Shown piece by piece: positions 1-10,224 of a stretch of 64,000 nt of DNA. The stretch comes from Enterobacterales bacterium CwR94 (GTDB lineage Bacteria; Pseudomonadota; Gammaproteobacteria; Enterobacterales; Enterobacteriaceae), in contig KZ478059.1 in assembly GCA_002837195.1 (NCBI GenBank), positions 186,001 through 250,000 of the forward strand, written 5' to 3'. The notes under the pieces were generated by a model that was not told where the DNA came from, did no database searches, and was given only the letters and a program-made list of their open reading frames with translations. Every line of letters begins with the position of its first letter. Position 1 is the stretch's first letter. Both the position numbers and the translations under genes were made by a program.

Positions 1-607
1 CGAGGATCTTTTTATGATCGCCCAGCCACTGTTTGCGGTAATCCGTATTAACCAGATGACGGTGCAATTGGCCCCACATCACATTGTCTTCACGCCACTG
101 CCACGACTGTTTAAACAACTCGACCAGCATGCTGTTATGTGTGGCTTCGGCGATCGCCAGGTGGAAGTTACGGTCACCGTTTTCACTCTCATTAACCGCA
201 CCGGACGCCAGCTCTTTCTCTTCCAAATCCAGAGCCTGGCGCATTTTGAGAATGTCTTCCCGCGTGGCCTGCAGCGCCGCAAATTCAGCAATATTACTTT
301 CCAGTAGCTGACGGGCCTGCAACAGCTCAAAAGGGCCAGCGGCGTTGCTGGCGCTGGGCGCCGGGGGCTGAACCGTGCTGTCGTTAATCACGTAAATTCC
401 CGCACCGCGTCGGACCTCAATCAGGCCTTCCAGCTCCAGCATGATCAGGGCTTCGCGCACCAGCGTGCGCGTCACATTCAGCATGTCGGCAATTTCGCGT
501 TCAGGCGGCAGACGATCACCCACCGCATACTGTTTTTGCGTAATCATATTACGCAGCATTTCCCCCACTTCCTGATAGGGACGCTGCGGCGAAACCTGTG
601 TTTTCAT
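1..607 (-). CDS. uxuR: GntR/FadR-family hexuronate regulator UxuR (3' end outside window)
   Basis: This is a transcriptional repressor of glucuronate genes. About 202 codons are visible, starting MKTQVSPQRPYQEVG at the ATG complementary to 605-607; the C-terminus lies off the window. The N-terminal winged HTH (about residues 8-75) has the GntR signature LPPEREIADMLNVTRT followed by REALIMLELEGLIEVRRGAG. The start of the FCD effector domain follows, with PFELLQARQLLESNIAEFAA and FHLAIAEATHNSML, all very close to E. coli UxuR and distinct from ExuR. It lies 126 bp downstream of uxaC on the same strand and probably acts on the dyads between uxuA and the transporter gene. The identification is firm; only the C-terminus is unseen. 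Confidence 0.93.
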   Translation of the reverse strand, partial: MKTQVSPQRPYQEVGEMLRNMITQKQYAVGDRLPPEREIADMLNVTRTLVREALIMLELEGLIEVRRGAGIYVINDSTVQPPAPSASNAAGPFELLQARQLLESNIAEFAALQATREDILKMRQALDLEEKELASGAVNESENGDRNFHLAIAEATHNSMLVELFKQSWQWREDNVMWGQLHRHLVNTDYRKQWLGDHKKIL

Positions 608-733
608 AACGCTCGTTCTACGGATGATGTGAGTGAAAGCCTCTGATAGCCCGCGCTTCAGAGGCCGATACTATAACATACTGAAATCACGCTGTAAGAA
701 TAGTCCTGGTACACACAAGTGCGAAGCGCGCCC

Positions 734-2152
734 TTATGCTGAGGGTAGCCTGAAAAAGCGCTCAGCGTTGTGAAAACAGATATCCTGCACCATGCGGCCT
801 AACAGCTTTTCATCGTCGGGGACGATGCCTTCTTTCACCCATTGTCCAAGCAGATTGCACAGGATACGGCGGAAATATTCATGACGGGTGTAGGATAAAA
901 AGCTGCGTGAATCTGTCAGCATACCGACAAACTGGCTCAACAGACCCAACTGCGACACTTGTTCTAACTGGCGTAACATGCCATCACGCTGATCGTTAAA
1001 CCACCAACCTGAACCCAACTGCACTTTGCCAGCGATACCCGCGCCCGAGAAATTCCCGGCCAGGGTAGCCAGCACTTCGTTATCGCGCGGATTCAGGCAA
1101 TACAGGATAGTTTTAGGCAATTGATCGTGACAGTCCATGCTATCGAGCAGGCGCGACAGCGGCCAGGCGATGTTGTTATCACCGATGGAATCGAATCCGC
1201 TGTCGGCACCCAGTTGCTGGAACATGCGCGTGTTGTTATTGCGAATGGCGCCAATATGCAACTGCATCACCCAGCCACGTTGCGCGTACTGGCGGCCCAG
1301 CCACACCAGCACGGCGGTGGTGAACTGCGCTATCTCTTGTTCGTGCAGGGTTTCGCCACGGCGGCGTCTCAGTAATAAGGCGTCCAGCACGCTGTCGTCG
1401 GGCACTGGCGCATAGCGCAGTGTTTCAATGCCGTGATCGGCAGCACGGCAACCGTGCGCCGCGAAGTGATCAAGACGCAGGGCCAGGGCGCGCCGCAAGG
1501 CGTCAAAACTGTCAATCGCCACATCGGTTGCGGCTTCCAGACGGGTCAGATAGGGGGCAAATCCTGCCAGCTCAATTTTAAACACGCGATCGGGACGCCA
1601 ACTGGGGGCGACTTCAATATCGATACTGCTGTCATTGGCTATCTGCCGATGATATTGCAGGCTGTCCACCGGATCATCGGTCGTGCCCACCATACGGACG
1701 TTCATTTGCCGCATAATGCCGCGCGCAGAAAACAGCGGTGTGGATAGCTGCTCGGCGCACTGGGTCCAAATGGCGGGAGCGGTTTCCGGGCCAAACAGGG
1801 TGTTGGTTATCCCAAACGGGCGACGCAATTCCAGGTGTGTCCAGTGATACAGAGGATTGCCCAACGTCTTTGGCACGGTGTGTGCCCAGGCCATGTACTT
1901 ATCGTAATCCGCGGTGTGTTTACCGGTGATCAGTGACTCCTCGACCCCCGCCGCCCGCAGGGCACGCCATTTGTAGTGATCGCCTTCCAGCCAAATCTGC
2001 CCCAGATTGTCGAAACGGCGATCGACGGCGATATCTTGCGGATTCAAGTGACAGTGATAATCGTAAATCGGCATCGATGCCGCGTAGTCATGATACAAAC
2101 GGCGAGCCGTCTCCGTTTGCAGCAAGAAATCGTCGTCCATAAAGTGGTGCAT
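734..2152 (-). CDS. uxaC: glucuronate (uronate) isomerase UxaC
   Basis: This cytoplasmic enzyme isomerises D-glucuronate to D-fructuronate (and D-galacturonate to D-tagaturonate), the first step of hexuronate catabolism. The 472-residue protein has the family's normal length. Near the N-terminus [10 protein letters not shown] carries the metal-binding HxH of the amidohydrolase fold. [56 protein letters not shown] and [18 protein letters not shown] all match UxaC. Its ATG shares one base with the uxuB stop (TGATG), so translation is probably coupled. In E. coli uxaC sits with uxaA; here it is the third gene of a uxuA-uxuB-uxaC unit, which points this locus at glucuronate. Confidence 0.96.
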   Translation of the reverse strand: MHHFMDDDFLLQTETARRLYHDYAASMPIYDYHCHLNPQDIAVDRRFDNLGQIWLEGDHYKWRALRAAGVEESLITGKHTADYDKYMAWAHTVPKTLGNPLYHWTHLELRRPFGITNTLFGPETAPAIWTQCAEQLSTPLFSARGIMRQMNVRMVGTTDDPVDSLQYHRQIANDSSIDIEVAPSWRPDRVFKIELAGFAPYLTRLEAATDVAIDSFDALRRALALRLDHFAAHGCRAADHGIETLRYAPVPDDSVLDALLLRRRRGETLHEQEIAQFTTAVLVWLGRQYAQRGWVMQLHIGAIRNNNTRMFQQLGADSGFDSIGDNNIAWPLSRLLDSMDCHDQLPKTILYCLNPRDNEVLATLAGNFSGAGIAGKVQLGSGWWFNDQRDGMLRQLEQVSQLGLLSQFVGMLTDSRSFLSYTRHEYFRRILCNLLGQWVKEGIVPDDEKLLGRMVQDICFHNAERFFRLPSA

Positions 2153-3633
2153 CAGCGTACTCCCTGATTAAGTGACTCGACTGCCGCACGGGCACCCCGT
2201 TGGCAAAGTTGTTGATAGGTGTGCTGCAGCGTGGCAACAAACGCAGGATTGGCGGGCAAGTCGGTGCCGAAAATAGCCTCAATCGCTAACAACGCCGTGA
2301 CGCGTGCGTCGCCTTCCGGTGCACGCGCATTGATCGCTGTAAAGGTGGCCGATAATGGGTCAACCACATCAATGGCCGCGCCGTGCTCATCGCGCGCCAG
2401 CACATAACGCATCCAGCCTGCGATACCCAATGCCAGATGGCGATAGTCTGTCCCGACATTCAGATGGTGGCGCAGTGAATCCAGTAAGCGCTGTGGCAGT
2501 TTTTGGCTGCCGTCCATGGCGATTTGCCAGGTGCGATGCTGCAGCGAAGGATTGCTGAATCGGGTGATCAGTTGTTCGGCATACTGTTGCAGGTTAATTT
2601 CCGCTGGCAGAGACAGGGTGGGGGCCTGCTCGGCCATCATCAGGGCCAGGGCTGCCTTGCGATAGGCGGGATGCTGCATAGTGTCTGCGATGGTGTGAAA
2701 GCCGCCGAGATAGCCCAGATAGGCCAGAAACGAGTGGCTGCCATTCAGCATTCGCAATTTCATCAATTCGAACGGGGCAACGTCAGTGACAAACTGAGCA
2801 CCCACGCGATCCCACTCGGGGCGACCGCTGACAAAATTATCTTCGATAACCCACTGGCGAAAGGGCTCACAAGCCAGCGCGCAGGGATCCTCTACCCCGA
2901 GCAGTGCGGCGATCTCTTGCTGAGATTCCGCTGTCACGGCGGGCACGATGCGGTCCACCATGGTGCAGGGAAAACTGACATGCTGTTTAATCCATGCGGC
3001 CAGCGCCGGATCGATCGCGTCGGCAAACCCGAGTACCGCCGTGCGTGCCACGTGCCCGTTTTCCCGCAGGTTGTCACATGACAAGACGGTAAACGGCGGC
3101 AACTGCTGTTCACGGCGCTGGCGCAGCGCTTCAACCAGATAGCCGATAGCGGATTTGGGCGTAGTGGGGTGCGCCAGATCGTGTTCAATCAGCGGGTGTG
3201 TCAGATCGAGTTCACCGGTGGCAGCCTGCGTGCAGTAGCCTTTTTCGGTGATGGTCAGTGAGACAATCGCCGCTTGTGGCCGCGTCAGGGCGCGCAAAAT
3301 CCCCGCGCAACCATCCAGTGCAGGGTGCAGCGCCTCTTTCACGGCGGCGATAATCTGCAACGTCGTGCTGTCAGCCCCTTTTTCTGCCACGCAGTACTGC
3401 AACTGCTGTTGGCGCAAGTTCTCGACCAACAATTGGCCGCTGGCAGACATCAGATTGACTTCGCAAATGCCCCAGTCGCAATCACTGCTCGCCAATAAGT
3501 GGTGCTGGTACAGTGCCTGATGCGCACGGTGAAACGCCCCGCAGCCCAGATGCACAATGCGCGGTTGCAGGCGCGCGCTGTCCCAGGCGGGAGGCGCAAT
3601 TTTCAGGGCAGGGTGAGTAAAAATGCTATCCAT
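2152..3633 (-). CDS. uxuB: D-mannonate oxidoreductase (fructuronate reductase) UxuB
   Basis: This NAD-dependent enzyme of the mannitol dehydrogenase family converts D-fructuronate to D-mannonate. It is read as 493 residues (E. coli UxuB is 486). The Rossmann start [18 protein letters not shown] lies near residue 25. [19 protein letters not shown] and the catalytic-region motif [16 protein letters not shown] are all present. The frame stays open a further 8 codons upstream. The ATG complementary to 3631-3633 is preferred because GGAG lies 5 nt before it and it gives the expected N-terminus. The stop overlaps the uxaC ATG by one base, and uxuA ends 56 bp upstream, so the three genes form an operon. 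Confidence 0.95.
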   Translation of the reverse strand: MDSIFTHPALKIAPPAWDSARLQPRIVHLGCGAFHRAHQALYQHHLLASSDCDWGICEVNLMSASGQLLVENLRQQQLQYCVAEKGADSTTLQIIAAVKEALHPALDGCAGILRALTRPQAAIVSLTITEKGYCTQAATGELDLTHPLIEHDLAHPTTPKSAIGYLVEALRQRREQQLPPFTVLSCDNLRENGHVARTAVLGFADAIDPALAAWIKQHVSFPCTMVDRIVPAVTAESQQEIAALLGVEDPCALACEPFRQWVIEDNFVSGRPEWDRVGAQFVTDVAPFELMKLRMLNGSHSFLAYLGYLGGFHTIADTMQHPAYRKAALALMMAEQAPTLSLPAEINLQQYAEQLITRFSNPSLQHRTWQIAMDGSQKLPQRLLDSLRHHLNVGTDYRHLALGIAGWMRYVLARDEHGAAIDVVDPLSATFTAINARAPEGDARVTALLAIEAIFGTDLPANPAFVATLQHTYQQLCQRGARAAVESLNQGVR

Positions 3634-3689
3634 GAACACTCCGGTGACAAAACGCAAAGGCAGCCTGCGCTGCCCCGAGAAGCGTGCGA

Positions 3690-4868
3690 TCAGAAACAGG
3701 CGCGATGGATCGCCATTTCAACACCGCGAATTTCCGCTAATCCTTTCAATCGACCGATGGCCGAGTAGCCAGGGTTGGTTTTTTTATGCAGATCGTCGAG
3801 CATCTGATGCCCGTGATCCGGGCGCATCGGAATCAAGTCCTCCTGACCGGTCGCGCGGCGGCGCTGCTCTTCCTCGGCGATGGCTTTAATCACGGCAAAC
3901 ATGTCGACGTCACCGCCCAGATGGGCGGCTTCGTGAAAGGTATGCGGGTGTGCTTCACGTTTTGTCGAGCGCAGATGGGCAAAGTAGATGCGCGGTCCAA
4001 AGCGTTTGACCATGCCTGGCAGATCGTTTTCAGCCAGCACGCCGTAGGAGCCGGTACACAGCGTAAAACCATTGGCCGGGCTGTCTATAGTATCAATCAT
4101 CCATTGCAGGTCATCCGCGTTCGACACAATGCGTGGCAGGCCAAGGATTGGGCGCGGCGGATCATCGGGGTGAACCGCCATGCGCACGCCAACCTCTTCG
4201 GCAACCGGAATGATGGCACGCAGGAAGGCGGCAAAATTCTCACGCAACTCCGGTTTTCCAATACCGGCGTAACGGGCTAACTGTGCACGGAACTGATCCA
4301 GCGTATAACCCTCTTCAGCCCCCGGTAAACCCGCAATAATATTGCGCGTCAGGCGGTTTTTACTGTCGTCACTCATGCTCGCAAAACGCGCGGCGGCCTG
4401 GGCGATGTCCTCTGCCGTATAGTCACGTTCCGCGTCTGGGCGTTGCAGAATATGCAATTCAAAGACGGCAAACTCGATGTGATCAAAGCGCAATGCTTTG
4501 GCACCATCGGGCAGCAGATACTCAAGGTCGGTGCGCGTCCAATCGAGGATCGGCATAAAGTTGTAGCACACGGTCTTAATGCCACACTGCGCCAGATTTC
4601 TCACTGACTGCTGGTAGTGGGCAATCCATTTCTCACACTCACCGCTCTGGGTTTTGATCTCTTCATGAATCGGGATGCTCTCAACCACTGACCAGACAAG
4701 TCCGGCGGCTTCCACCGTGGCTTTGCGCGTCAGGATCTCTTCGACGGTCCACACCTCGCCATTGGGAATGTGATGCAGGGCGGTCACAATGCCGGTGGCA
4801 CCCGCCTGGCGTGCATCGGACAGGGAAACGGGGTCATTCGGGCCATACCAGCGCCAGGTCTGCTTCAT
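3690..4868 (-). CDS. uxuA: mannonate dehydratase UxuA
   Basis: This enzyme dehydrates D-mannonate to 2-keto-3-deoxy-D-gluconate, which then enters the KDG/Entner-Doudoroff route. The protein has 392 residues against 394 in E. coli. It starts [16 protein letters not shown] with GGAG 9 nt upstream. Recognisable segments of the TIM-barrel fold include [51 protein letters not shown] and the metal-ligand segment [10 protein letters not shown]. It is the first gene of the minus-strand operon. It is followed by uxuB and uxaC and preceded by the shared control region with UxuR/ExuR-type dyads. Confidence 0.96.
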   Translation of the reverse strand: MKQTWRWYGPNDPVSLSDARQAGATGIVTALHHIPNGEVWTVEEILTRKATVEAAGLVWSVVESIPIHEEIKTQSGECEKWIAHYQQSVRNLAQCGIKTVCYNFMPILDWTRTDLEYLLPDGAKALRFDHIEFAVFELHILQRPDAERDYTAEDIAQAAARFASMSDDSKNRLTRNIIAGLPGAEEGYTLDQFRAQLARYAGIGKPELRENFAAFLRAIIPVAEEVGVRMAVHPDDPPRPILGLPRIVSNADDLQWMIDTIDSPANGFTLCTGSYGVLAENDLPGMVKRFGPRIYFAHLRSTKREAHPHTFHEAAHLGGDVDMFAVIKAIAEEEQRRRATGQEDLIPMRPDHGHQMLDDLHKKTNPGYSAIGRLKGLAEIRGVEMAIHRACF

Positions 4869-5260
4869 TGTGAGTTTCTCCAGAATGTCGAATCAAATGT
4901 CACTTACGTGTCCTGCAAGTGAATTAAATTGGTTGACCAAAATAGCCGATTAAGGATTTTCTTGTTTTTTGGTTCACCGTTAATGGCCTAAAAATCGACT
5001 TTTACGCGGTTGATGTCAACCTTTAAGGTGATTTTGGTTAACCAGATCACAATTGCAGGATCGGAGTGACGACCGGTGTAATTAACTGTGTTTCACTCCT
5101 GGCGGAGGGTCAGAGACAACGCATGGACGTCACTCCTTCAAAAAGACATGACAACTTCACGTGCGAAGGCGGGCGTGCCTGCTGCGGCTAACACGTTGAT
5201 TTAACGCCACTCACGCCCGAATTTGTTAACCCGTAATGTCAATAAAAAGTGGAGAACCCG
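4869..5260. promoter_or_regulatory. divergent uxuA / exuT-like control region with UxuR/ExuR-type dyads
   Basis: This 392-bp region between the divergent genes contains no credible ORF. Three sites resemble the known UxuR/ExuR operator core (TTGGTnnACCAA): AAATTGGTTGACCAAAAT at 4926-4943, TTTTTGGTTCACCGTTAA at 4966-4983 and ATTTTGGTTAACCAGATC at 5031-5048. A fourth dyad, GGTTGATGTCAACC, lies at 5008-5021. The spacing suggests one operator close to uxuA and others serving the transporter side. The match to the operator is from memory of the E. coli consensus; occupancy is inferred. Confidence 0.65.
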
Positions 5261-6562
5261 ATGAACCGCAGTTTGAATCCAGGGATAGCGGCAACCGGCA
5301 GTCGGCGCATCATGCGCAACTTACGCTGGTGGGTATTGGTGCTGTTTTTAGCCGGTGTAACGGTCAACTACATCACGCGTAATTCGCTCGGCTTGCTGGC
5401 CCCCGAACTGAAAAGCAGCCTGGGCATCACCACGGAACAGTACTCGTGGATTGTCGGGGCATTCCAACTGGCTTACACCTTCTTCCAGCCGATCTGCGGC
5501 TGGCTCATCGACGTGATTGGCCTGAAAATGGGCTTCTTTATTTGTGCCGCCATTTGGGCCGTCGCCTGTCTGTTTCATGCGGGTGCAGGCAGTTGGTTGC
5601 ATCTGGCCATTTTGCGCTTTGTGATGGGCGGCGCGGAAGCGGCTGCCACACCGGCCAATGCCAAAGTGATTGGTGAATGGTTCCCAAAAAAAGAGCGTCC
5701 GATTGCTGCCGGTTGGGCGGGTGTTGGCTTCTCGATTGGTGCGATGCTGGCGCCGCCAATTATCTATTTTGCCCACAGCTCCTTTGGCTGGCAGGGGGCG
5801 TTCTTATTTACCGGTGGCCTGGCATTGGCGTGGGTGGTGCTGTGGTGGTTTTTGTATCGTGACCCGGAGCAGCACCCAAACCTGGATGCCAAAGAGTTGG
5901 CGTTTATTCGCCAGGATAACGAACCGGCGGCGGTGATACTGCCATTTTTCACCGCCCTGAAAACCGTCTCCAAAAACAAACGCTTTTACGGTATCGCTAT
6001 TCCCGCGTTTATGGCTGAGCCCGCATGGGGTGTGCTGAGCTTTTGGGTGCCGTTGTATCTGGCAAAAGATCTCGGGATGGATTTGAAACAGATTGCGATG
6101 TTTGCCTGGTTGCCTTTCCTGGCGGCCGATCTCGGTAGCGCCGCCAGCGGCTATCTGACCCGTCTCTATACCCGGTTATTTGGATTTACCCAGGTGAATT
6201 CGGTGGTCGCCAGTTCCGTCACCGGGGCTTTTCTGATGCTGTCACTGGCGCTGGTCGCCATGACGAAAGATCCCTATGTGGCGATTGCGTTGATTTCAAT
6301 TGGCGGTTTTGGCCACCAAATCATCTCCTGCATGCTCAGTGCGCTGGTGGTCGAGAAATTCGATAAGGGACAAATGGCCACCGTCAACGGTATGCGGGGT
6401 TCCTTTGCCTGGATCTCCAGCTTCTTGTTCTCACTGCTGATTGGCGTCACGGCAGACACCATTGGCTTTAATCCTTTATTTATCGCCATGGGCTTTTTTG
6501 ACCTGATCGGCGCAGTGTTCCTGATTGCTTTTATTGCTGAACGTCGCGCACAACGCGCCTGA
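5261..6562 (+). CDS. ExuT-type hexuronate MFS transporter
   Basis: This 433-residue, 12-TM major facilitator protein belongs to the anion:cation symporter group that includes E. coli ExuT. It is predicted to import glucuronate, galacturonate or a hexuronide by proton symport. Typical residues include NYITRNSLGLLAPEL in TM1, GWLIDVIGLKMG after TM2, GGAEAAATPANAKVIGEWFPKKER and PAFMAEPAWGVLSFWVPLYL. A GTG at 5249 is in frame, but the ATG at 5261 has GGAG 6 nt upstream and is preferred. It diverges from uxuA across the operator region, and a family-31 glycosidase follows after 17 nt. It is clearly related to ExuT but divergent, so the exact substrate (free uronate or oligosaccharide) is uncertain and no symbol is given. 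Confidence 0.85.
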   Translation: MNRSLNPGIAATGSRRIMRNLRWWVLVLFLAGVTVNYITRNSLGLLAPELKSSLGITTEQYSWIVGAFQLAYTFFQPICGWLIDVIGLKMGFFICAAIWAVACLFHAGAGSWLHLAILRFVMGGAEAAATPANAKVIGEWFPKKERPIAAGWAGVGFSIGAMLAPPIIYFAHSSFGWQGAFLFTGGLALAWVVLWWFLYRDPEQHPNLDAKELAFIRQDNEPAAVILPFFTALKTVSKNKRFYGIAIPAFMAEPAWGVLSFWVPLYLAKDLGMDLKQIAMFAWLPFLAADLGSAASGYLTRLYTRLFGFTQVNSVVASSVTGAFLMLSLALVAMTKDPYVAIALISIGGFGHQIISCMLSALVVEKFDKGQMATVNGMRGSFAWISSFLFSLLIGVTADTIGFNPLFIAMGFFDLIGAVFLIAFIAERRAQRA

Positions 6563-6579
6563 AAATAGAGTAGCTAACA

Positions 6580-8961
6580 ATGAAAACGTTAAAGAATTGG
6601 TCCCTGGTGGGCTCAGACAATCAGCAAGTGATGCTCAAGGTGGACGGGCAGCATGTGTTATGCCTGTACGTACTGGAGCCGACCCTGTTTCGGGTGGCCC
6701 TTAAACGTCAGGGCCAGTTTTCGCTGGACCGCACCTGGAGTATCGCACCGGACAGCGATGTTCCCTGGGAAGGGCGTCAACGCGATGACCTGAGCGGATT
6801 TTCGCTGCCGGGCTTTACGTTGCGTGAAGAGGGGGATGCGCTGATCGTTGCCACCGAACAACTGCGGGTCACGGTGCGTCAACCCCTGGCGCTGGAGTGG
6901 CACTATCGCAATGCACAAGGTGAATGGCAACTGCTGGCCGCTGACCGTGCGACCAGTGCCTATTTGTTGAATGCGCACGGTGACGGCGTTGCGCACTACC
7001 AGTGCCGTCAGCCCGACGATCGCTACTACGGTTTAGGTGAAAAAGCCGGTGATTTGCAGCGTAATGGCAAGCGTTATGAAATGCGTAATCTGGATGCCAT
7101 GGGGTATAACGCCCATTCGACCGATCCACTCTATAAACATGTTCCCTTTACCATCACACGCCGCAATGAGGTGAGTTTTGGTCTGTATTACGACAACCTG
7201 AGCAGCAGTTGGTTTGATTTAGGCAATGAGCTGGATAACTACCACAAACCCTATCGCCGCTGGCAGGCCGAAAGCGGAGACATCGATTACTACCTGTTTA
7301 CCGGCAAGCAGGTGTTGGATGTGACCAAGGCGTTTGTGCGGCTTACCGGCAAGACGCTGTTTGGTCCCAAGTGGAGTCTTGGCTACAGCGGCTCTACCAT
7401 GCATTACACCGATGCGCCGGATGCTCAGCATCAACTGATGAATTTTATTCGTCTGTGTGAAGAGCATGCGATCCCCTGTGATTCGTTCCAGCTGTCATCT
7501 GGCTATACCTCCATTAACAATAAGCGTTACGTCTTTAACTGGAACACCGACAAGGTGCCCCAGCCAAAGGTGATGAGTCAGGCGTTTCTGGATGCAGGTA
7601 TGCGTTTGGCGGCTAACATCAAGCCGTGCCTGCTGCAAGACCACCCGCGCTATGCGGAAGTGGCTGAGCAGGGGCTGTTTATCCGTGATTCCGAGCAGGA
7701 TCAGCCAGAGCGCTCCGTGTTTTGGGATGATGAAGGTTCTCACCTCGATTTTACCCATCCGCAGACCGTGAATTGGTGGAAACAGAATGTCACCCAGCAA
7801 CTGCTGGAGAAGGGCATTGGCTCCACCTGGAATGACAACAACGAATATGAAGTGTGGGATGGAGAGGCGCGTTGTCACGGGTTTGGACAACCGATCGCCA
7901 TCAAGCATATTCGCCCGGTGATGCCGCTGTTAATGATGCGTGCCTCAATGGAAGCACAGCAGGCCTTCGCACCCGAAAAGCGCCCGTTCTTGATCTCGCG
8001 TTCCGGTTGCGCCGGTATGCAACGTTATGTGCAAACCTGGAGCGGGGATAACCGCACCAACTGGACCACGTTGCGCTATAACATCCGCATGGGATTGGGG
8101 ATGAGTCTGTCGGGTCTGTACAATGTGGGACACGATGTTGGCGGCTTCTCGGGTGATAAACCGGATGCTGAACTCTTTGTGCGTTGGGTACAAAACGGTG
8201 TGATGCATCCGCGTTTCACTATCCACTCGTGGAATGACGATCACACGGTGAATGAGCCCTGGATGTACCCATCAGCGACGCCTGCGGTGCGTGCGGCAAT
8301 TGAGCTGCGCTATCGCTTGCTGCCTTATTTGTACACCTTGCTGTGGCAGGCACATGCCGATGATGAACCTATGCTGCGCCCCACATTCCTGGATCATGAG
8401 CAGGATGCACAAACGTTTGCGGAGTGTGATGAGTTTATGCTGGGTCGCGATTTGCTGGTGGCCAGTGTGGTGGAAGCCGGACAGCGCACACGCCGCCTGT
8501 GGCTGCCCGATAACACCACGGGATGGTATGACTTTGCAACGCAGCAGTGGTACAGCGGTGGGCAATGGGTCACGCTGGATGCCCCGCTTGAGCAGCAGCC
8601 GATGCTGGTGCGTGCAGGTGCCGGTTTACCGCTGAGCCAGCGTTTACGCCATGTTGATGCGGCGGCAGACGATCGGCGCGAGCTGCAACTGTATCCGCTG
8701 AAAGGCAACGGTGTCTGCAAGGGGATGCTGTTTGAAGATGACGGTGAGTCCTGGCGTTATCAGCAAGGGAATGCGCTGTGGCTACAGTGGGAACTGGCTT
8801 GCGATGCGGATACACTACGCATCACCTTTACGCGAGAAGGGCATTTCCAACCGGCCTGGCAAGCATTGAACATCTCACTGCCTGCCAATGAGCACCGCCA
8901 ACTCTACATTAATGGCTTGGCCGTCAGCCGCGATAACGCGATCTTTACGTTGTCATCGTAG
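6580..8961 (+). CDS. glycoside hydrolase family 31 (alpha-glucosidase/xylosidase-type)
   Basis: This 793-residue protein has the GH31 architecture: an N-terminal beta-sandwich, a (beta/alpha)8 barrel (about 270-600) and C-terminal beta domains. The expected nucleophile is Asp419 in STWNDNNEYEVWD. The acid/base is Asp490 in WSGDNRTNW, followed by the conserved LYNVGHDVGGFSGD and VMHPRF. No signal peptide is seen, so it should be cytoplasmic and act on an imported glycoside. It lies 17 nt after the ExuT-like transporter, divergent from glucuronate genes, so an alpha-linked uronide or uronate-containing oligosaccharide is a reasonable guess. The specificity cannot be read from sequence. WNDNNE replaces the more common WxDMNEP form. 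Confidence 0.88.
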   Translation: MKTLKNWSLVGSDNQQVMLKVDGQHVLCLYVLEPTLFRVALKRQGQFSLDRTWSIAPDSDVPWEGRQRDDLSGFSLPGFTLREEGDALIVATEQLRVTVRQPLALEWHYRNAQGEWQLLAADRATSAYLLNAHGDGVAHYQCRQPDDRYYGLGEKAGDLQRNGKRYEMRNLDAMGYNAHSTDPLYKHVPFTITRRNEVSFGLYYDNLSSSWFDLGNELDNYHKPYRRWQAESGDIDYYLFTGKQVLDVTKAFVRLTGKTLFGPKWSLGYSGSTMHYTDAPDAQHQLMNFIRLCEEHAIPCDSFQLSSGYTSINNKRYVFNWNTDKVPQPKVMSQAFLDAGMRLAANIKPCLLQDHPRYAEVAEQGLFIRDSEQDQPERSVFWDDEGSHLDFTHPQTVNWWKQNVTQQLLEKGIGSTWNDNNEYEVWDGEARCHGFGQPIAIKHIRPVMPLLMMRASMEAQQAFAPEKRPFLISRSGCAGMQRYVQTWSGDNRTNWTTLRYNIRMGLGMSLSGLYNVGHDVGGFSGDKPDAELFVRWVQNGVMHPRFTIHSWNDDHTVNEPWMYPSATPAVRAAIELRYRLLPYLYTLLWQAHADDEPMLRPTFLDHEQDAQTFAECDEFMLGRDLLVASVVEAGQRTRRLWLPDNTTGWYDFATQQWYSGGQWVTLDAPLEQQPMLVRAGAGLPLSQRLRHVDAAADDRRELQLYPLKGNGVCKGMLFEDDGESWRYQQGNALWLQWELACDADTLRITFTREGHFQPAWQALNISLPANEHRQLYINGLAVSRDNAIFTLSS

Positions 8962-8992
8962 CAGCGTGCAGTGAGCGCGCAGGCAGAGATAA

Positions 8993-9030
8993 AACGCAGT
9001 AAGTGGATAACACTTACTGCGTTGTTTTTT
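8993..9030. terminator. bidirectional terminator between GH31 gene and nucleosidase gene
   Basis: A perfect 13-bp stem, AACGCAGTAAGTG (8993-9005) with CACTTACTGCGTT (9011-9023), encloses a five-base loop. A T-rich run follows at 9025-9030. It lies between two convergent genes. Confidence 0.85.
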
Positions 9031-9892
9031 ATTTTTGCGCGGTTTTGATGTCTTTGATGTAGGCCTTTAACACATCGTAGACGTAATCCTGACAGGCAAT
9101 ACCGGTTTGCGCGTCATATTTGCCATTGTTGGTAATGTTGTTAGATAACACGCGGATACCGACAAAAGGAATGGCAAACTGCGCGGCAATTTGCGCCGCA
9201 GAGGCGGTTTCCATCTCTTCCACCGAGGTGTTGAATTGCTGATGGAAGAAGCGAATGCGGTCAAGCTCGCTGTTCCAGACATCAGCGGAGCCAATCACCC
9301 CAGACACCACTTTGCCTTTCTGATAGCCAGCAACGGCCTGATCGGCGGCTTTCAGCAGTTGCGGGTCGGCGGCAAACTGGCGAATGCTATGGGCGTTTTT
9401 ATCTTCACCTGCGCTGCCTTTGGAGGCTAGCAGATCCATGGGTTTCCACTCCACCGAGTTACTGCCTTCGCCGGGTTGCTTATGCGGCGTTTTGAACGCG
9501 CCCAGGTTTACCGAGTATTTTCCGACCACGATGTCATACACATTCAGTGCTGGATCGTGCCCACCTGCGGTGCCCTGATTAATAATGGCTTTCGGCTTGA
9601 ATTCCAGTGCCGCAATGGAGGTGGCTGCCGCCACATTCGACATCCCTTTTAATGTCTCAGAGACCACCACCGGGTAGCCGTCCACGGTCCCTTTCCAGAA
9701 GCGCCACCCGCCAATATGCTCTTCTTTAACATTATCGAGCTTCGCGGCAAAATGCTCCGCTTCTACAGGCATAGCACCCTGAATAATGATTGGCGCACCA
9801 GAATTATCTGTATTTGCCTGAGTCGGTAGGGCCACGGAAATAAGTAAGCCGCTGACCAGTGAAAGCGTAAATGTAAAGCGTGAGTGAGACAT
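9029..9892 (-). CDS. exported MTA/SAH nucleosidase-like (phosphorylase superfamily) protein
   Basis: This 287-residue protein belongs to the PNP/UDP phosphorylase fold (MTAN-like). An N-terminal signal peptide (FTFTLSLVSGLLISVALPTQA, residues 6-26, cleavage after TQA) sends it to the periplasm. After that, IIIQGAMPVEAEHFAAKLDNV and INQGTAGGHDPALNVYDIVVG match the base- and ribose-binding core, and EEMETASAAQIAAQF contains the METAS segment that binds ribose. Cytoplasmic MTA/SAH nucleosidases lack a leader and are about 230 aa. The gene stands alone and ends in the bidirectional terminator. It probably cleaves a nucleoside or thioadenosine in the periplasm; the substrate is not established. 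Confidence 0.82.
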   Translation of the reverse strand: MSHSRFTFTLSLVSGLLISVALPTQANTDNSGAPIIIQGAMPVEAEHFAAKLDNVKEEHIGGWRFWKGTVDGYPVVVSETLKGMSNVAAATSIAALEFKPKAIINQGTAGGHDPALNVYDIVVGKYSVNLGAFKTPHKQPGEGSNSVEWKPMDLLASKGSAGEDKNAHSIRQFAADPQLLKAADQAVAGYQKGKVVSGVIGSADVWNSELDRIRFFHQQFNTSVEEMETASAAQIAAQFAIPFVGIRVLSNNITNNGKYDAQTGIACQDYVYDVLKAYIKDIKTAQK

Positions 9893-10224
9893 AAAAATAT
9901 TCCGATGCGATGAAAAAATGTATTATGCGTGAGTCTACTCGCCATTAAAAGTTATTAAAATGTAACCGTAAAGCGTAAACGCCGCGGTGATTTTTCTGGC
10001 TTATCGTGAGAACGCGAAACAGATCAGATGGGGCGGCGAGAGTATCGCGATAGCATTAGCAGGCTGAATGTTTCAGTAAGATTCTTATCCGCTGGCAGAT
10101 GCCTGGTTTTTTTAATGTTGACGCTGTACAACAAAAAAACGGCGCTGATAGTCATCTGATTGTTGATGTGCATAATGAAAACGCACATCGCTTCGACAAA
10201 TTAAAAAGAAGGATACCGCCACAA

